Under the pieces are notes generated by a model that did not search any database, was not told where the DNA came from, and saw nothing but the letters and a program-made list of their open reading frames with translations. This document shows, in pieces, positions 24,306 to 33,630 of a stretch of DNA of 64,000 nt. Within the stretch, counting starts at the first letter, position 1. Each line of letters begins with the position of its first letter. Source of the stretch: Streptomyces lucensis JCM 4490 (GTDB lineage: Bacteria; Actinomycetota; Actinomycetes; Streptomycetales; Streptomycetaceae); the NCBI RefSeq assembly GCF_014650035.1, contig NZ_BMUE01000013.1, positions 124,001 to 188,000 of the forward strand. Reading direction: 5' to 3'. The translations under genes and the position numbers were made by a program.

Positions 24306-24328
24306 GGCGAGCCCTCCGGCCCGCCGCC

Positions 24329-25093
24329 TCACAGCACCCGGCGCAGGGCCCGGTCCCGGATCATCAGGGCGGCCCGCTTGCCGGGCAGGTCGACCTCGGC
24401 GGCGTAGCGGAAGCCGGCGCTCAGGAACGCGGCGACGGACGGAACGTTGCGCAGATCGGGTTCCGCCACGACCCGCGCGCAGGCGGGCCGACGGTCCAGG
24501 ACGAGGTCGGCCACGGCCCTGATCAGGCCGGACCCCAGTTTTCGTGCGCGGTCCTCGGCACGTCCGACGAGCACGTGGATCCCGGTGTCGTGCGGACGGG
24601 CCGGATAGTGGCGGGCCAGCGGGTCCAGGTCCGCCCGGTAGATCTCCCAGTAGCTCATCGGGACGCCGTCCAGCGTGCCCAGGCACGGCACGCTGCGCCC
24701 GTCCCCGGCGAGTTGGGCCCGCAGGTGGTCCTCGAGCCGCTGCCGGGGGCCGGCCAGTTCCCAGAACTCCGCGACGGCGGGGTCGTTCATCCAGCCGTGG
24801 ATCAGCGGCAGATCACGCTCGACGCGTACGGGCACCAGCCGGAAGGAGCCGGCCGGGGTGGTGACCGGTCCCCATGCGGGGAGCCGGTCGAGCAGGCCGG
24901 CCGTCCCCACGGTGAAGAGCGCGACGAACTCCGAGGGCAGGTGCAGGTCCAGCGTGTCCTCGCTGTCCGCGTCCTCGTCCTCGACGGTGAACTCGCTGAA
25001 CACGACGTCCCTGGTCGAGGCCGGATCCGCACGGGCACCGCCGCGGTCCGGACGGACGGGGACGGGGCCGGTGTTCGCGTCGGCGGAAGGCAC
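24329..25093 (-). CDS. Siderophore-type GNAT N-acyltransferase
   Basis: A 254-residue protein with a C-terminal IucB/AlcB/RhbD-like GNAT domain: LPLIHGWMNDPAVAEFW, SYWEIYRADLD, GIHVLVGRAEDRARKLGSGL, RVVAEPDLRNVPSVAAFLSAG. Such enzymes acylate hydroxylamine or amine groups of siderophore precursors. The GTG at 25093 was chosen because AAGGAG lies nine bases upstream; the frame runs 22 codons further without a site. The acidic residues 30-60 have no clear match. It is the last gene of the aminotransferase / IucA / acyltransferase series, 96 bases after the synthetase stop. Confidence 0.82.
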   Translation of the reverse strand: MPSADANTGPVPVRPDRGGARADPASTRDVVFSEFTVEDEDADSEDTLDLHLPSEFVALFTVGTAGLLDRLPAWGPVTTPAGSFRLVPVRVERDLPLIHGWMNDPAVAEFWELAGPRQRLEDHLRAQLAGDGRSVPCLGTLDGVPMSYWEIYRADLDPLARHYPARPHDTGIHVLVGRAEDRARKLGSGLIRAVADLVLDRRPACARVVAEPDLRNVPSVAAFLSAGFRYAAEVDLPGKRAALMIRDRALRRVL

Positions 25094-25189
25094 GTTGCGC
25101 TCCTTACGGGAGACGGAGTGGGTCTTGGTCCTTTGCGGGCCGGGAACGGAGTGGGTCATGGGCCTCTGCGGGCGCGGGACGGGGTGGCC

Positions 25190-27106
25190 TCAGCGGTTCA
25201 ACGGGTTGGCGATGGTGACGTAGACGGACTGGGTGTCCACGGGGCCGACCAGCTCGTCCAGGCCGTGCAGGCGGGTGAGCAGATTGGCCTTGCAGCGCAG
25301 CACGGGGGAGTCGAGCAGGCGGCCGGGCAGGGAGCCGGCACCTGCCCGCAGGTCGGTGAGGAAGCGGCGGAAGGCCGCGATGAGCAGGAGCTCGTCGGCG
25401 AGGCCCTGGGAGCCGAAGGCGCCGATCAGGCCCAGCACGTTGTTGACGGCGAGGTAGTAGGCGAAGCGTTCGTCGGTGACCTCGTCGGAGACGAAGGTGT
25501 CGCTGCGCTCGCCGATGCCGGGCAGCCGGGCGTCCAGTTCGGCCCGCCGGGACTCGCGGAAGTAGTACCCCTGGTTGTCACGGTACCGGCCGCCCGCCGG
25601 CCAGCCGTCGCGGTCCAGCAGGACCAGCGTGTTCTGCTGGTGCGCTTCGAGGGCGATGCCGGCCGCGCCGTCCAGCCAGAGAACGGGGCGTACGACCTGT
25701 TCCAGGTAGCGCAGGAACCACTCCGCCGCGACGGCTCCGACGGGCCGGCCCGTGCGTACGGCGAGCCGCGTCACGAGCTGGGCCAGGCGTGAGCGCATGC
25801 CCCGGGGTTCCTGGTCCAGGGCGGAGCCGGGCTCCGGCCCGGGCAGCGGCCGGGGCGAGACGAGCCCGGCCACACAGCCGGCGTCGTCGGTGGGGGCGAA
25901 CGGGTTGTGCCTGATCATGACGTCGAGTCCGGGTACGGGCAGCCCGTCCGCATCGTCGACGGCGAGCCAGGCCGGATCGCGGACGATGTCGAACCCGGGG
26001 TGCGCGGCCTGCCACCGCCGGGACAGACCCGTGCGCAGCAGCCGGTGCACCTCGACGCCGCGGTGCAGTTCCTTGCGCAGGTTCTCGCGGCGGGAGTTGG
26101 TGATGCGCAGGCCCAGCGACAGCTTGAGCATCGCGGACGCCCCGGTCCGGTGGACGGTGCGCACGGAGGACGTGGGGTGCCAGGGCGCGCCGGCCGGGCC
26201 GAGATCGCGCAGCAGCCCGGCGTCGAGGAGGGCCGCGACGGGTGCGCGGTACCGCGCCTCGCGTGCCTGCCAAGGATGCAGGGGCAGGAGGGCGTACCCG
26301 TCGGGCAGCGGCAGTGCGGTTCCGGCGAGGCGCCCCGTGAGGGCCGCGGCGGGGACGGGGCGGCCGCGCTCGGTCCAGGCCGAGTCGGTGGCGAGCAGCG
26401 CGGGGGCGACGGCCATCCAGTGCAGGGGGAAGGAGCCGCGCAGCTCCGGTGAGTACCGGCGGGCCTCGGCGTCCGTCAGGCCCTCCCGGCTCTTGGGGGT
26501 CGGGTGCAGGGGATGTCCGAGGAGGAGGGCCTGCTCGGCGCTGAGGAAGAGGTCGGGGCTGTCGCCGGGGTGGGCGCGCCGGTCGCGGACGAAGGTCTCG
26601 GTTCGGCGCAGGGAGTCGGCGACCCTGGCCACGAGGTCGCCGCGGTCTCCGTGTCCGTCGGCGCGGGGGGCGGTGGCGGACTCCCTCACCAGCAGTGCCG
26701 TGAGGGTGACGGCGTCGACGGGAGGGGCGGCCGCGGGCGCCCCGGTGAACCGCGGTGGCCCGAAGCGGTGCCAGCCGGTCGGGGACCAGTAGCGCACCGG
26801 GACGACCAGGGCGGTGCCGCTTGCGGGCAGCGGGATGTGCAGGATGCCGGCCGCGGGGGCGGGGACGCCGGTCTCGCGTACCCAGCAGCGCAGGAGGTTG
26901 TCCACGGCGGCGCCCTCGGCCGCGGCGCCGGGCTCGGGGTCGTCCAGCGGGTCGGCGCCGGGGCCCGCCGGCGACGCCGGCGGCACGCTACGCCGCTTCT
27001 GCTGGGGAACCGACTCGGCGAGCGGAACGGGAACGTTCGGCGCGCCGGCGTCGGCCTGTTCGTCGGGGCCACCGGAGCGGCCGTCGGGGGTGGGGGTGTC
27101 GGTCAT
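25190..27106 (-). CDS. NRPS-independent siderophore synthetase (IucA/IucC family)
   Basis: A 638-residue NIS synthetase, which adenylates a carboxylic acid such as citrate and joins it to an amine or alcohol. ATP-binding motifs HPTPKSREG and LHPWQ, the core KLSLGLRITNSRREN, then LEAHQQNTLVLLD and RDNQGYYFRES are all present. The C-terminal FhuF-like region (NNVLGLIGAFG) is intact. The ATG at 27106 follows CAGGAG; about 75 residues of low-complexity leader precede the first conserved part. It lies between a diaminobutyrate-type aminotransferase and an acyltransferase. No IdeR/DmdR-type iron box was seen upstream, so iron control is unproven. The product is not predictable from sequence alone. 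Confidence 0.9.
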   Translation of the reverse strand: MTDTPTPDGRSGGPDEQADAGAPNVPVPLAESVPQQKRRSVPPASPAGPGADPLDDPEPGAAAEGAAVDNLLRCWVRETGVPAPAAGILHIPLPASGTALVVPVRYWSPTGWHRFGPPRFTGAPAAAPPVDAVTLTALLVRESATAPRADGHGDRGDLVARVADSLRRTETFVRDRRAHPGDSPDLFLSAEQALLLGHPLHPTPKSREGLTDAEARRYSPELRGSFPLHWMAVAPALLATDSAWTERGRPVPAAALTGRLAGTALPLPDGYALLPLHPWQAREARYRAPVAALLDAGLLRDLGPAGAPWHPTSSVRTVHRTGASAMLKLSLGLRITNSRRENLRKELHRGVEVHRLLRTGLSRRWQAAHPGFDIVRDPAWLAVDDADGLPVPGLDVMIRHNPFAPTDDAGCVAGLVSPRPLPGPEPGSALDQEPRGMRSRLAQLVTRLAVRTGRPVGAVAAEWFLRYLEQVVRPVLWLDGAAGIALEAHQQNTLVLLDRDGWPAGGRYRDNQGYYFRESRRAELDARLPGIGERSDTFVSDEVTDERFAYYLAVNNVLGLIGAFGSQGLADELLLIAAFRRFLTDLRAGAGSLPGRLLDSPVLRCKANLLTRLHGLDELVGPVDTQSVYVTIANPLNR

Positions 27107-27264
27107 GGCGGCTCCTGGTGCTGGAGGTCGGCGGTGCGGGCCGTTCCCGTCGTCGATGTCTGCGGCCGTTCCTGTCTCGCGGTCTGCGGCCGTTCCGCAC
27201 GGCCGGGGCGGCGATGGGCGCCCTCGCGCGGGCCTGGCGGCGCGTGCCGTTCTCAGCCGGCGTG

Positions 27265-28782
27265 TTAGGCGGACCGGTGTTGTCGTCGACCGCGCGGTGG
27301 CCCGCTCGCGTGGTCGCGGGCCACCGCCGCCACCGCGTCGGTCAGCCGGTCCAGGACCGCTGCCGCCTGTTCGTCGCTGATCGTCAGGGGTGGGAGCAGC
27401 CGGACCACGGCGTCGTGACGTCCGCCCAGTTCGACGATGAGCCCGCGCTGGAGGCACGCACGCTGGACGGCTGCGGCGAGTTCGGGGTTGGCGGGGCGCG
27501 GGACGGGGGCCGACGCGGGGCTGAACGCCGGGCCGGACGCGGAGCCGGACGCCTGGCCAGGCGCGGGGGCGGATGCCTGGCCGGACCGGAGGCCGGACGG
27601 ATCCGCGGGCCGGGCGCCCGCCCGGTGTTCGCCGTCCGCCTCCGGTTCCACCAGCTCCAGTCCGAGCATCAGCCCGCGCCCACGCACCTCCCCCACGCAC
27701 GCCAGGTCGCCGACGTACTCCCTGAGTTGGGTCAGCATGCGGCGGCCGAGGTCCGCGGCCCGCTCGGCGAGGTTGTTCTCACGGACGTGGGCGAGGGTCG
27801 CGGTTCCGGCGGCCATGGCGAGCTGGTTGCCGCGGAAGGTGCCGGCGTGCGCGCCGGGCCGCCAGACGTCCAGATCGTCGCGGTAGACGACCACGGCAAG
27901 GGGGAGGCTGCCGCCGATGGCCTTGGACAGGACCATGACGTCGGGCGTGACGCCACTGTGGTCGACCGCCCAGAAGGCACCCGTGCGGCCGACTCCGGTC
28001 TGGATCTCGTCGGCGATCAGCGGGATGGACCACTGTGCCGTGAGCCGCCGGATCCGGCGCAGCCAGTCGTCCGGCGCGGGGATCACCCCGCCCTCGCCCT
28101 GGACGGGTTCGACGATCATCCCGGCGGGCAGCGGGACGCCCGACTTGGGGTCGTCGAGGAGGGACTCGGTCCAGCGGGCGGCGAGTTCGGCGCCGAGGGG
28201 GCCGCCGACACCGAAGGGACAGCGGTAGTCCTGCGGGTAGGGCAGACGGGCCACCTGGACGTCGCGGGCGCCTCCGGAGGCGGCCAGCGCGCCCGCGGTC
28301 ATGCCGTGGTAGGCGCCGGTGAAGGCCAGGATGCCGGTCCGGCCGGTCGCGGCCCGCACCAGCTTCAGGGCGGCCTCGACCGCGTCGGTGCCGGCCGGTG
28401 AGCAGAACTGCACCCGGGCACGTCCGGCCAGGCCGGGCGGGAGCGTGTGGAACAGCTCGGTGACGAAGGCGTCCTTGACCGGGGTCGCGAGGTCCAGCAC
28501 GGACAGCGGGGCGCCGGAGTCCAGGACCCGGCGGACGGCTTCCAGCACCACCGGGTGGTTGTGGCCGAGGGCGAGGGTGCCGGCGCCGGAGAGGCAGTCG
28601 AGGTAGCGGCGGCCGTCGGCGCCCTCGATGGTGAGCCCCCGTGCCCGGACCGGCACGATGGGCAGCGCCCGGGCGTAGGTGCGCGCCGAGGATTCGCGCG
28701 CCGACTGGCGTCCGAGGATCGCCTCGGGTCCGGCGGGCGCCTCCCCGTGCGGCCCGCCGGGCACCGACTCCGTCACGGCCAC
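27265..28782 (-). CDS. Diaminobutyrate-2-oxoglutarate-type class III aminotransferase
   Basis: A 505-residue PLP-dependent class III aminotransferase resembling RhbA/EctB/Dat enzymes that make 2,4-diaminobutyrate from aspartate semialdehyde. Key features are SGAGTLALGHNHP, the PLP-phosphate region SPAGTDAVEAALK, FTGAYHGMT, LIADEIQTGVGRTG (Asp) and the Schiff-base Lys in VLSKAIGG. The start is a GTG at 28782 with GGGAGG upstream. Length exceeds the usual 420-460 because of a repetitive Ala/Ser/Pro/Gly insert around residues 392-428, whose DNA (about 27490-27610) is full of short repeats. It should supply diamine to the NIS synthetase downstream, and the aspartate kinase/dehydrogenase of the island could feed it with semialdehyde. 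Confidence 0.87.
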   Translation of the reverse strand: MAVTESVPGGPHGEAPAGPEAILGRQSARESSARTYARALPIVPVRARGLTIEGADGRRYLDCLSGAGTLALGHNHPVVLEAVRRVLDSGAPLSVLDLATPVKDAFVTELFHTLPPGLAGRARVQFCSPAGTDAVEAALKLVRAATGRTGILAFTGAYHGMTAGALAASGGARDVQVARLPYPQDYRCPFGVGGPLGAELAARWTESLLDDPKSGVPLPAGMIVEPVQGEGGVIPAPDDWLRRIRRLTAQWSIPLIADEIQTGVGRTGAFWAVDHSGVTPDVMVLSKAIGGSLPLAVVVYRDDLDVWRPGAHAGTFRGNQLAMAAGTATLAHVRENNLAERAADLGRRMLTQLREYVGDLACVGEVRGRGLMLGLELVEPEADGEHRAGARPADPSGLRSGQASAPAPGQASGSASGPAFSPASAPVPRPANPELAAAVQRACLQRGLIVELGGRHDAVVRLLPPLTISDEQAAAVLDRLTDAVAAVARDHASGPPRGRRQHRSA

Positions 28783-29179
28783 GGTTCGTCGTCCTCCCGC
28801 TGTTCCAGGACAGGTTCGTCCAGGGGCCCGCGCGAAGGCGGCGGCCCCCACGGCTACAACCGCGGACCGTTCGGCGGGTTACGGGTCGCGCCGGGATCGT
28901 TGCCGTCACGCGACCTCCGCCGCCTTCCGGCCCGCCGGCCGGCCGCCCGGAAGGGGTGGAATGCGGGCAGACGCCGGATCGGTGACGGGACGTATGGTTG
29001 TCCAGGTCAGCGGCTTGTAGCCGAACCGTTGCCGTTCCGTCGGAAGTCCCCCACAGCGAGCGCATAGTGTGTGATGCCGTTCCCAGAAGGTCGCGGAACC
29101 GGCATGCACTCCACGGGAGTTCGCGGTCGGAGTCACGGCCGAAGCGCCGAGTTCCTTCACAGCAGGGGGAGTCAAGAGC
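28783..29179. other. Divergent intergenic region, aminotransferase / protease
   Basis: About 400 bases between divergent genes. No TTAGGTTAGGCT-like iron box, no riboswitch and no small ORF with a convincing ribosome site were found. It must carry the promoters of both flanking genes. Confidence 0.5.
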
Positions 29180-30409
29180 ATGCGATCCATACGGCCGTCG
29201 TTCACCGTTCGGCGAGGGAGGGGCAGCCGCCGCACCTCCCCCGCGCTGGCGGCGGTCGCCCTCGTCTCGGCGCTGGCACTGACCGCCACCGCCTGCAACG
29301 ACGACGGTGACGACAACGCGGGCGGCGATCCGGCGGCCTCCGCGACCGCGGCGGGCACCGGCGACGGAAAGATCAGGATCCCGGACGACCTCAGGAAGAG
29401 GCTCAAGGAGCACGGGATCGACGTCGACAAGTGGAAGAACGGCGCCTGGAAGAACTGGAACAAGCAGGACTGGCTCCGCGAGGCCAACGACTTCGTCAAC
29501 CCGATCATCAAGGGCCTGTGGGACCCGGACCGGATGCGGGACGCCAACGACCCGGACCGGGGTGTCGACGACAACGACATCTCCGGTGACCAGGGTGTCA
29601 CGGACCCGACACCGCAGCCGGTGAAGGCGCGGGCGGTCACGGCGCCGTACCACGCCAACGCGGCCACCTCGGGCAAGGTGCTCTTCGACTCGCCCGAGGG
29701 CACCATGGTCTGCTCGGCGACGGTCGTGAAGGACCCCGCGCACCCGGGCAAGTCCAACATGATCTGGACGGCGGGTCACTGTGTGCACGCCGGCAAGAGC
29801 GGCGGCTGGTACCGCAACATCGCCTTCGTCCCGTCGTACAACAACGCCGGCAAGTCGGCCGCGCAGCTGGAGGGCGCCGGCCGGTCCGAGGTGGCCCCGT
29901 ACGGTGTCTGGTGGGCCGACGCCGCGCAGACCTCGCAGCAGTGGATCGACCAGGGCGGCCACACCGGCGGCACCGGCGCCTCGTACGACTTCGCGGTCAT
30001 CCACGTCACGCCCGAGCAGGGCGGTGGGGGCAAGTCGCTGGAGGAGACGGTCGGCGGGGCGCTGCCGGTGAACTTCGACGCGCCGGCCGTGCCCAAGGTG
30101 CGCGACATCACGGCCTTCGGGTATCCGGCCGCGGCCCCGTACGACGGTCAGCTGCTGTACCAGTGCCAGGACAAGCCGGGACGGCTGTCCATCCGCGAGT
30201 CGGATCCGACGATGTACCGGATCGGCTGCACGATGACCGGTGGTTCCTCCGGCGGCGGCTGGGTGGAGACGGGCGCGGACGGCAAGCCCGCGCTGGTGTC
30301 CAACACGTCCATCGGCCCGGTGAGCGCCGGCTGGCTGGCCGGGCCCCGGCTGGGTGAGGTGGCCAAGGGCGTGTACGACTCGGTGAGCAAGAAGTTCGCC
30401 GGACGGTAG
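29180..30409 (+). CDS. Secreted trypsin-like serine protease, lipoprotein
   Basis: A 409-residue exported protein. A twin-Arg-containing leader and hydrophobic stretch end in LTATAC, a lipobox, so the mature protein is probably anchored at Cys39. A charged, Asp-rich linker with KIRIPDDLRKRLKEHG follows to about residue 150. The catalytic domain has His in IWTAGHCVH (about 200), Asp in SYDFAVIHV (about 270) and Ser in TGGSSGGGW (about 357), the chymotrypsin-family triad. The start ATG at 29180 follows AGGGGGA. Monocistronic, ending at a strong terminator. Substrates are unknown. Confidence 0.88.
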   Translation: MRSIRPSFTVRRGRGSRRTSPALAAVALVSALALTATACNDDGDDNAGGDPAASATAAGTGDGKIRIPDDLRKRLKEHGIDVDKWKNGAWKNWNKQDWLREANDFVNPIIKGLWDPDRMRDANDPDRGVDDNDISGDQGVTDPTPQPVKARAVTAPYHANAATSGKVLFDSPEGTMVCSATVVKDPAHPGKSNMIWTAGHCVHAGKSGGWYRNIAFVPSYNNAGKSAAQLEGAGRSEVAPYGVWWADAAQTSQQWIDQGGHTGGTGASYDFAVIHVTPEQGGGGKSLEETVGGALPVNFDAPAVPKVRDITAFGYPAAAPYDGQLLYQCQDKPGRLSIRESDPTMYRIGCTMTGGSSGGGWVETGADGKPALVSNTSIGPVSAGWLAGPRLGEVAKGVYDSVSKKFAGR

Positions 30410-30422
30410 GTCACGCGCGCGA

Positions 30423-30471
30423 GCACGGCGAAGGCCCGCCGCCCCGAGGGGGTGGCGGGCCTTCGCCGTGC
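30423..30471. terminator. Strong bidirectional terminator
   Basis: Perfect 18-bp inverted repeat (30423-30440 with 30454-30471) and a 13-base loop, between the convergent protease and hflX genes. Confidence 0.92.
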
Positions 30472-30477
30472 CGTGGG

Positions 30478-31968
30478 TCAGGCCGCGGAGACCGCCGCGT
30501 ACGGGGCCAGGTCCGCCGCCAGCTCCGCGTGCACCCGGACCTTGAGCAGGGTGCCCTCCGCGGTGTGCTCCTCGGAGATCACCTCGCCCTCGGTGTGGGC
30601 GCGGGCGACGAGCTTGCCGTGGGTGTACGGCACGAGCGCCTCGATCTCGACCGAGGGACGGGGCAGCTCGTCGTCGATCAGGGCGAGCAGTTCCGCGATG
30701 CCCCGGCCGGTGCGGGCCGAGACGGCGATGGAGCGCTTCTCCACCCGCAGCAGGCGCTGGAGCACCAGCGGGTCGGCCGCGTCCGCCTTGTTGATCACGA
30801 CGATCTCGGGCACGTCGGTGGCGCCGACGTCCCGGATCACCTCGCGCACGGCGGCGAGCTGCTCCTCGGGGACGGGGTGCGAACCGTCCACCACGTGCAG
30901 GATCAGGTCGGCGTCGCCGACCTCCTCCATGGTGGAGCGGAAGGCCTCGACCAGGTGGTGCGGCAGGTGCCGGACGAAGCCGACGGTGTCCGCCAGCGTG
31001 TACAGGCGGCCGCTCGGGGTCTCCGCCCGGCGGACGGTCGGGTCCAGGGTCGCGAACAGCGCGTTCTCGACCAGGACGCCCGCGCCCGTGAGGCGGTTGA
31101 GCAGGGAGGACTTGCCGGCGTTGGTGTAGCCCGCGATGGCGACGGACGGCACCTTGTTGCGCCGGCGCTCCTGGCGCTTGACCTCGCGGCCGGTCTTCAT
31201 CTCCGCGATCTCCCGGCGCATCTTGGCCATCTTCTCGCGGATCCGCCGCCGGTCCGTCTCGATCTTGGTCTCACCGGGGCCACGCGTGGCGAGGCCGCCG
31301 CGACCGCCACCCATCTGCCGGGACAGCGACTGACCCCAGCCGCGCAGCCTCGGCAGCATGTACTGCATCTGCGCGAGCGCGACCTGCGCCTTGCCCTCGC
31401 GGGACTTGGCGTGCTGGGCGAAGATGTCCAGGATCAGGGCCGTCCGGTCGATGACCTTGACCTTGACCACGTCCTCCAGCTGGATCAGCTGGCCGGGGCT
31501 CAGCTCACCGTCGCAGATGACCGTGTCCGCGCCCGTCTCGAGGACGATGTCGCGCAGCTCGGCGGCCTTGCCGGAACCGATGTAGGTGGCCGCGTCGGGC
31601 TTGTCCCGGCGCTGGATGACGCCGTCGAGCACGAGCGCGCCCGCCGTCTCCGCGAGGGCGGCCAGCTCCGCGAGGGAGTTGTCGGCGTCCTGCGCGGTGC
31701 CGGTGGTCCACACCCCGACGAGTACGACCCGCTCCAGACGGAGCTGGCGGTACTCGACCTCGGTGACGTCCTCCAGCTCGGTGGACAGGCCCACGACGCG
31801 GCGCAGGGCCGCGCGCTCGGAGCGGTCGAACTGGTCGCCGTCCCGCTCGCCGTCGATCTCGTGGCTCCAGGCGACGTCCTCTTCCATCAGGGCATCGGCC
31901 CGAAGGCCCTCGGGGTAGGCGTGCGCGAGGCGCTGGGTGTCCTGGGAAGGGGAAGAAGAGGAGGTCAT
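30478..31968 (-). CDS. hflX: GTPase HflX, ribosome-associated
   Basis: A 496-residue HflX GTPase, which binds the 50S subunit and splits stalled or hibernating ribosomes. The N-terminal HflX domain carries QRRDKPDAATYIGSGKAAEL and TALILDIFAQHA, then a helical part with RGPGETKIETDRR. The G domain has GYTNAGKSSL, DPTVR, DTVGFVRHLP and NKADAAD. A roughly 60-residue N-terminal extension and a C-terminal domain (YTHGKLVARAH) are normal for actinobacterial HflX. The ATG at 31968 has AAGGA upstream. It ends at the shared terminator with the protease gene. Confidence 0.95.
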   Translation of the reverse strand: MTSSSSPSQDTQRLAHAYPEGLRADALMEEDVAWSHEIDGERDGDQFDRSERAALRRVVGLSTELEDVTEVEYRQLRLERVVLVGVWTTGTAQDADNSLAELAALAETAGALVLDGVIQRRDKPDAATYIGSGKAAELRDIVLETGADTVICDGELSPGQLIQLEDVVKVKVIDRTALILDIFAQHAKSREGKAQVALAQMQYMLPRLRGWGQSLSRQMGGGRGGLATRGPGETKIETDRRRIREKMAKMRREIAEMKTGREVKRQERRRNKVPSVAIAGYTNAGKSSLLNRLTGAGVLVENALFATLDPTVRRAETPSGRLYTLADTVGFVRHLPHHLVEAFRSTMEEVGDADLILHVVDGSHPVPEEQLAAVREVIRDVGATDVPEIVVINKADAADPLVLQRLLRVEKRSIAVSARTGRGIAELLALIDDELPRPSVEIEALVPYTHGKLVARAHTEGEVISEEHTAEGTLLKVRVHAELAADLAPYAAVSAA

Positions 31969-32127
31969 TGGATCCTTAACGTCGATGGAATGCCGTGACG
32001 GCGCCGGTACGGCGGCCGCCCGGGGCCGCTCGTGATGTCCAACGCACGGGTACCCCGGGAGATTCCCGCGTCCCGTGCCGCGCCGACCCGAAAATGGTCG
32101 CACGGGACGGTGCGTCCCGTCACCGGG

Positions 32128-33630
32128 TTAACGCCGGGTGTGCGCCTTGCCGCCCGGGGCCTTCGCCGAGGGCTTCCAGTCCGGGTGGCCGGGCATCGGC
32201 GGGGTCCGCTCGCCGTACAGCCAGGCGTGGAGGAAGCCGCTCAGATCGCGGCCGGCGACCGCCGAGGCCAGCCGGACGAAGTCGGCGGTGGTGGCGGTGG
32301 AGTCCCGGTGGTTCCGGACCCAGAGCCGCTCCAGCCGCTCGAAGGCCGGCCGGCCGATCTCCTGCCGCAGGGCGTAGAGCGCGAGGGCGGCGCCGTCGTA
32401 GATGTTCGGCCGGAAGATGCCGATCTTCTGGCCGGGCGCGGGCGGCTTGGGCCGGGCGGGCGGGCCGCCGGACTGCCGCCAGCGGTCGGAGGCGCCGTAG
32501 GCGGCCTTCATGCGGTCGGCCATGGGCCGGTGCGCGGTCTCCTCGGCGTACAGCTCCTCGTACCAGGTGGCGTGCCCCTCGTTGAGCCAGACGTCGGACC
32601 AGGCCCGGGGGCTGACGCTGTCGCCGAACCACTGGTGGGACAGCTCGTGCACCATGACCGACTCGACGTACCACTTGGGGAAGGCGGGGTCGGTGAACAG
32701 CCGCTTCTCGAAGAGCGACAGGGTCTGCGTCTCCAGTTCGAAGCCGGTGGCGGCCTGTGCCATGAGCACTCCGTACGTCTCGAACGGGTACCGGCCGACC
32801 TTGCCCTCCAGCCAGGCGATCTGGCCGGGCGTCCTGGCGAGCCAGGGTTCCAGGGTCTTGCGGTCGGCGCTGGGCACGACGTCGCGGACCGGCAGACCGT
32901 GGGGTCCCGAGCGGTGCACGACGGCGGAGCGGCCGATGGACACCTGGGCGAGTTCGGTGGCCATGGGGTGCTGGGTGCGGTAGGTCCAGGTGGTCCTGGG
33001 GCCGACCCGGTCCACCCCGGTGGGCAGGCCGTTGGCGACGGCGGTGTAGCCGTTCGGGGCGGTGATGCGGAAGGTGAAGCGCGCCTTGTCGGACGGGTGG
33101 TCGTTGCACGGGAAGACCAGGTGGGCGGCGTCGGCCTGGTTGGCCATCGCCAGGCCGTCGGAGGTGCGCACCCAGCCGCCGTCCTGGTCCTTGCCGGCGA
33201 CCGGGTCGCTGGTGTGCCGCACGGTGATCCGGGTCCAGACGCCCCTGTGCAGGGGGTGGGCCGGGGTGACGACGAGGTCCTCGCCGGCGCGGGCGAAGTC
33301 CGCGGGCCGGCCGTCGACCTCGACGGAGTGCACGGTGCCGTGCGCGAAGTCGAGGTTCAGGCGGTCCAGGTCGGCGGTCGTCCAGGCGTCGATGGTGGTG
33401 ACGGCCCGCAGCGGCTTGTCGTTGGCGCCGGGGTAGGTGAGGGACAGGTCGTAGGCGGCCACGTCGTAGCCGGGGTTGCCCAGGTAGGGGTAGAGGCGGT
33501 CGCCGACGCCCAGGGGCTCGGCCGGGGCGGCGGCGGCGAGGAGGCAGGCGGAGACGGCGGCGGCGAGCAGGGCGGCCTTCCGGTGCCGGGGGGCCCGGGG
33601 CCGGGTCCGGGGGCGTGGGGTGAGCAGCAT
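32128..33630 (-). CDS. Secreted M1-family metallopeptidase
   Basis: A 500-residue exported zinc peptidase. A basic Arg/Pro-rich leader and an Ala-rich signal peptide (residues about 20-38) precede an N-terminal beta domain of the aminopeptidase-N type (YDLSLTYPG, FRITAPNGYTAVANG). The catalytic motif is HELSHQWFG (near 327) with the third zinc ligand Glu in WLNEGHATWYEE (near 349). The C-terminal domain is short, so this is a compact M1 peptidase. It probably trims peptides outside the cell or at the membrane. Located between hflX and the RelA/SpoT homologue, transcribed in the same direction. Confidence 0.9.
   Translation of the reverse strand: MLLTPRPRTRPRAPRHRKAALLAAAVSACLLAAAAPAEPLGVGDRLYPYLGNPGYDVAAYDLSLTYPGANDKPLRAVTTIDAWTTADLDRLNLDFAHGTVHSVEVDGRPADFARAGEDLVVTPAHPLHRGVWTRITVRHTSDPVAGKDQDGGWVRTSDGLAMANQADAAHLVFPCNDHPSDKARFTFRITAPNGYTAVANGLPTGVDRVGPRTTWTYRTQHPMATELAQVSIGRSAVVHRSGPHGLPVRDVVPSADRKTLEPWLARTPGQIAWLEGKVGRYPFETYGVLMAQAATGFELETQTLSLFEKRLFTDPAFPKWYVESVMVHELSHQWFGDSVSPRAWSDVWLNEGHATWYEELYAEETAHRPMADRMKAAYGASDRWRQSGGPPARPKPPAPGQKIGIFRPNIYDGAALALYALRQEIGRPAFERLERLWVRNHRDSTATTADFVRLASAVAGRDLSGFLHAWLYGERTPPMPGHPDWKPSAKAPGGKAHTRR

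Noticed and set aside
8352..24328. Phage or transposon origin of the island
   Set aside because: No integrase, transposase, att-like direct repeat or tRNA gene seen at either border.
28783..29179. Possible iron box before the siderophore-type operon
   Set aside because: No sequence close to TTAGGTTAGGCTCACCTAA found on either strand.
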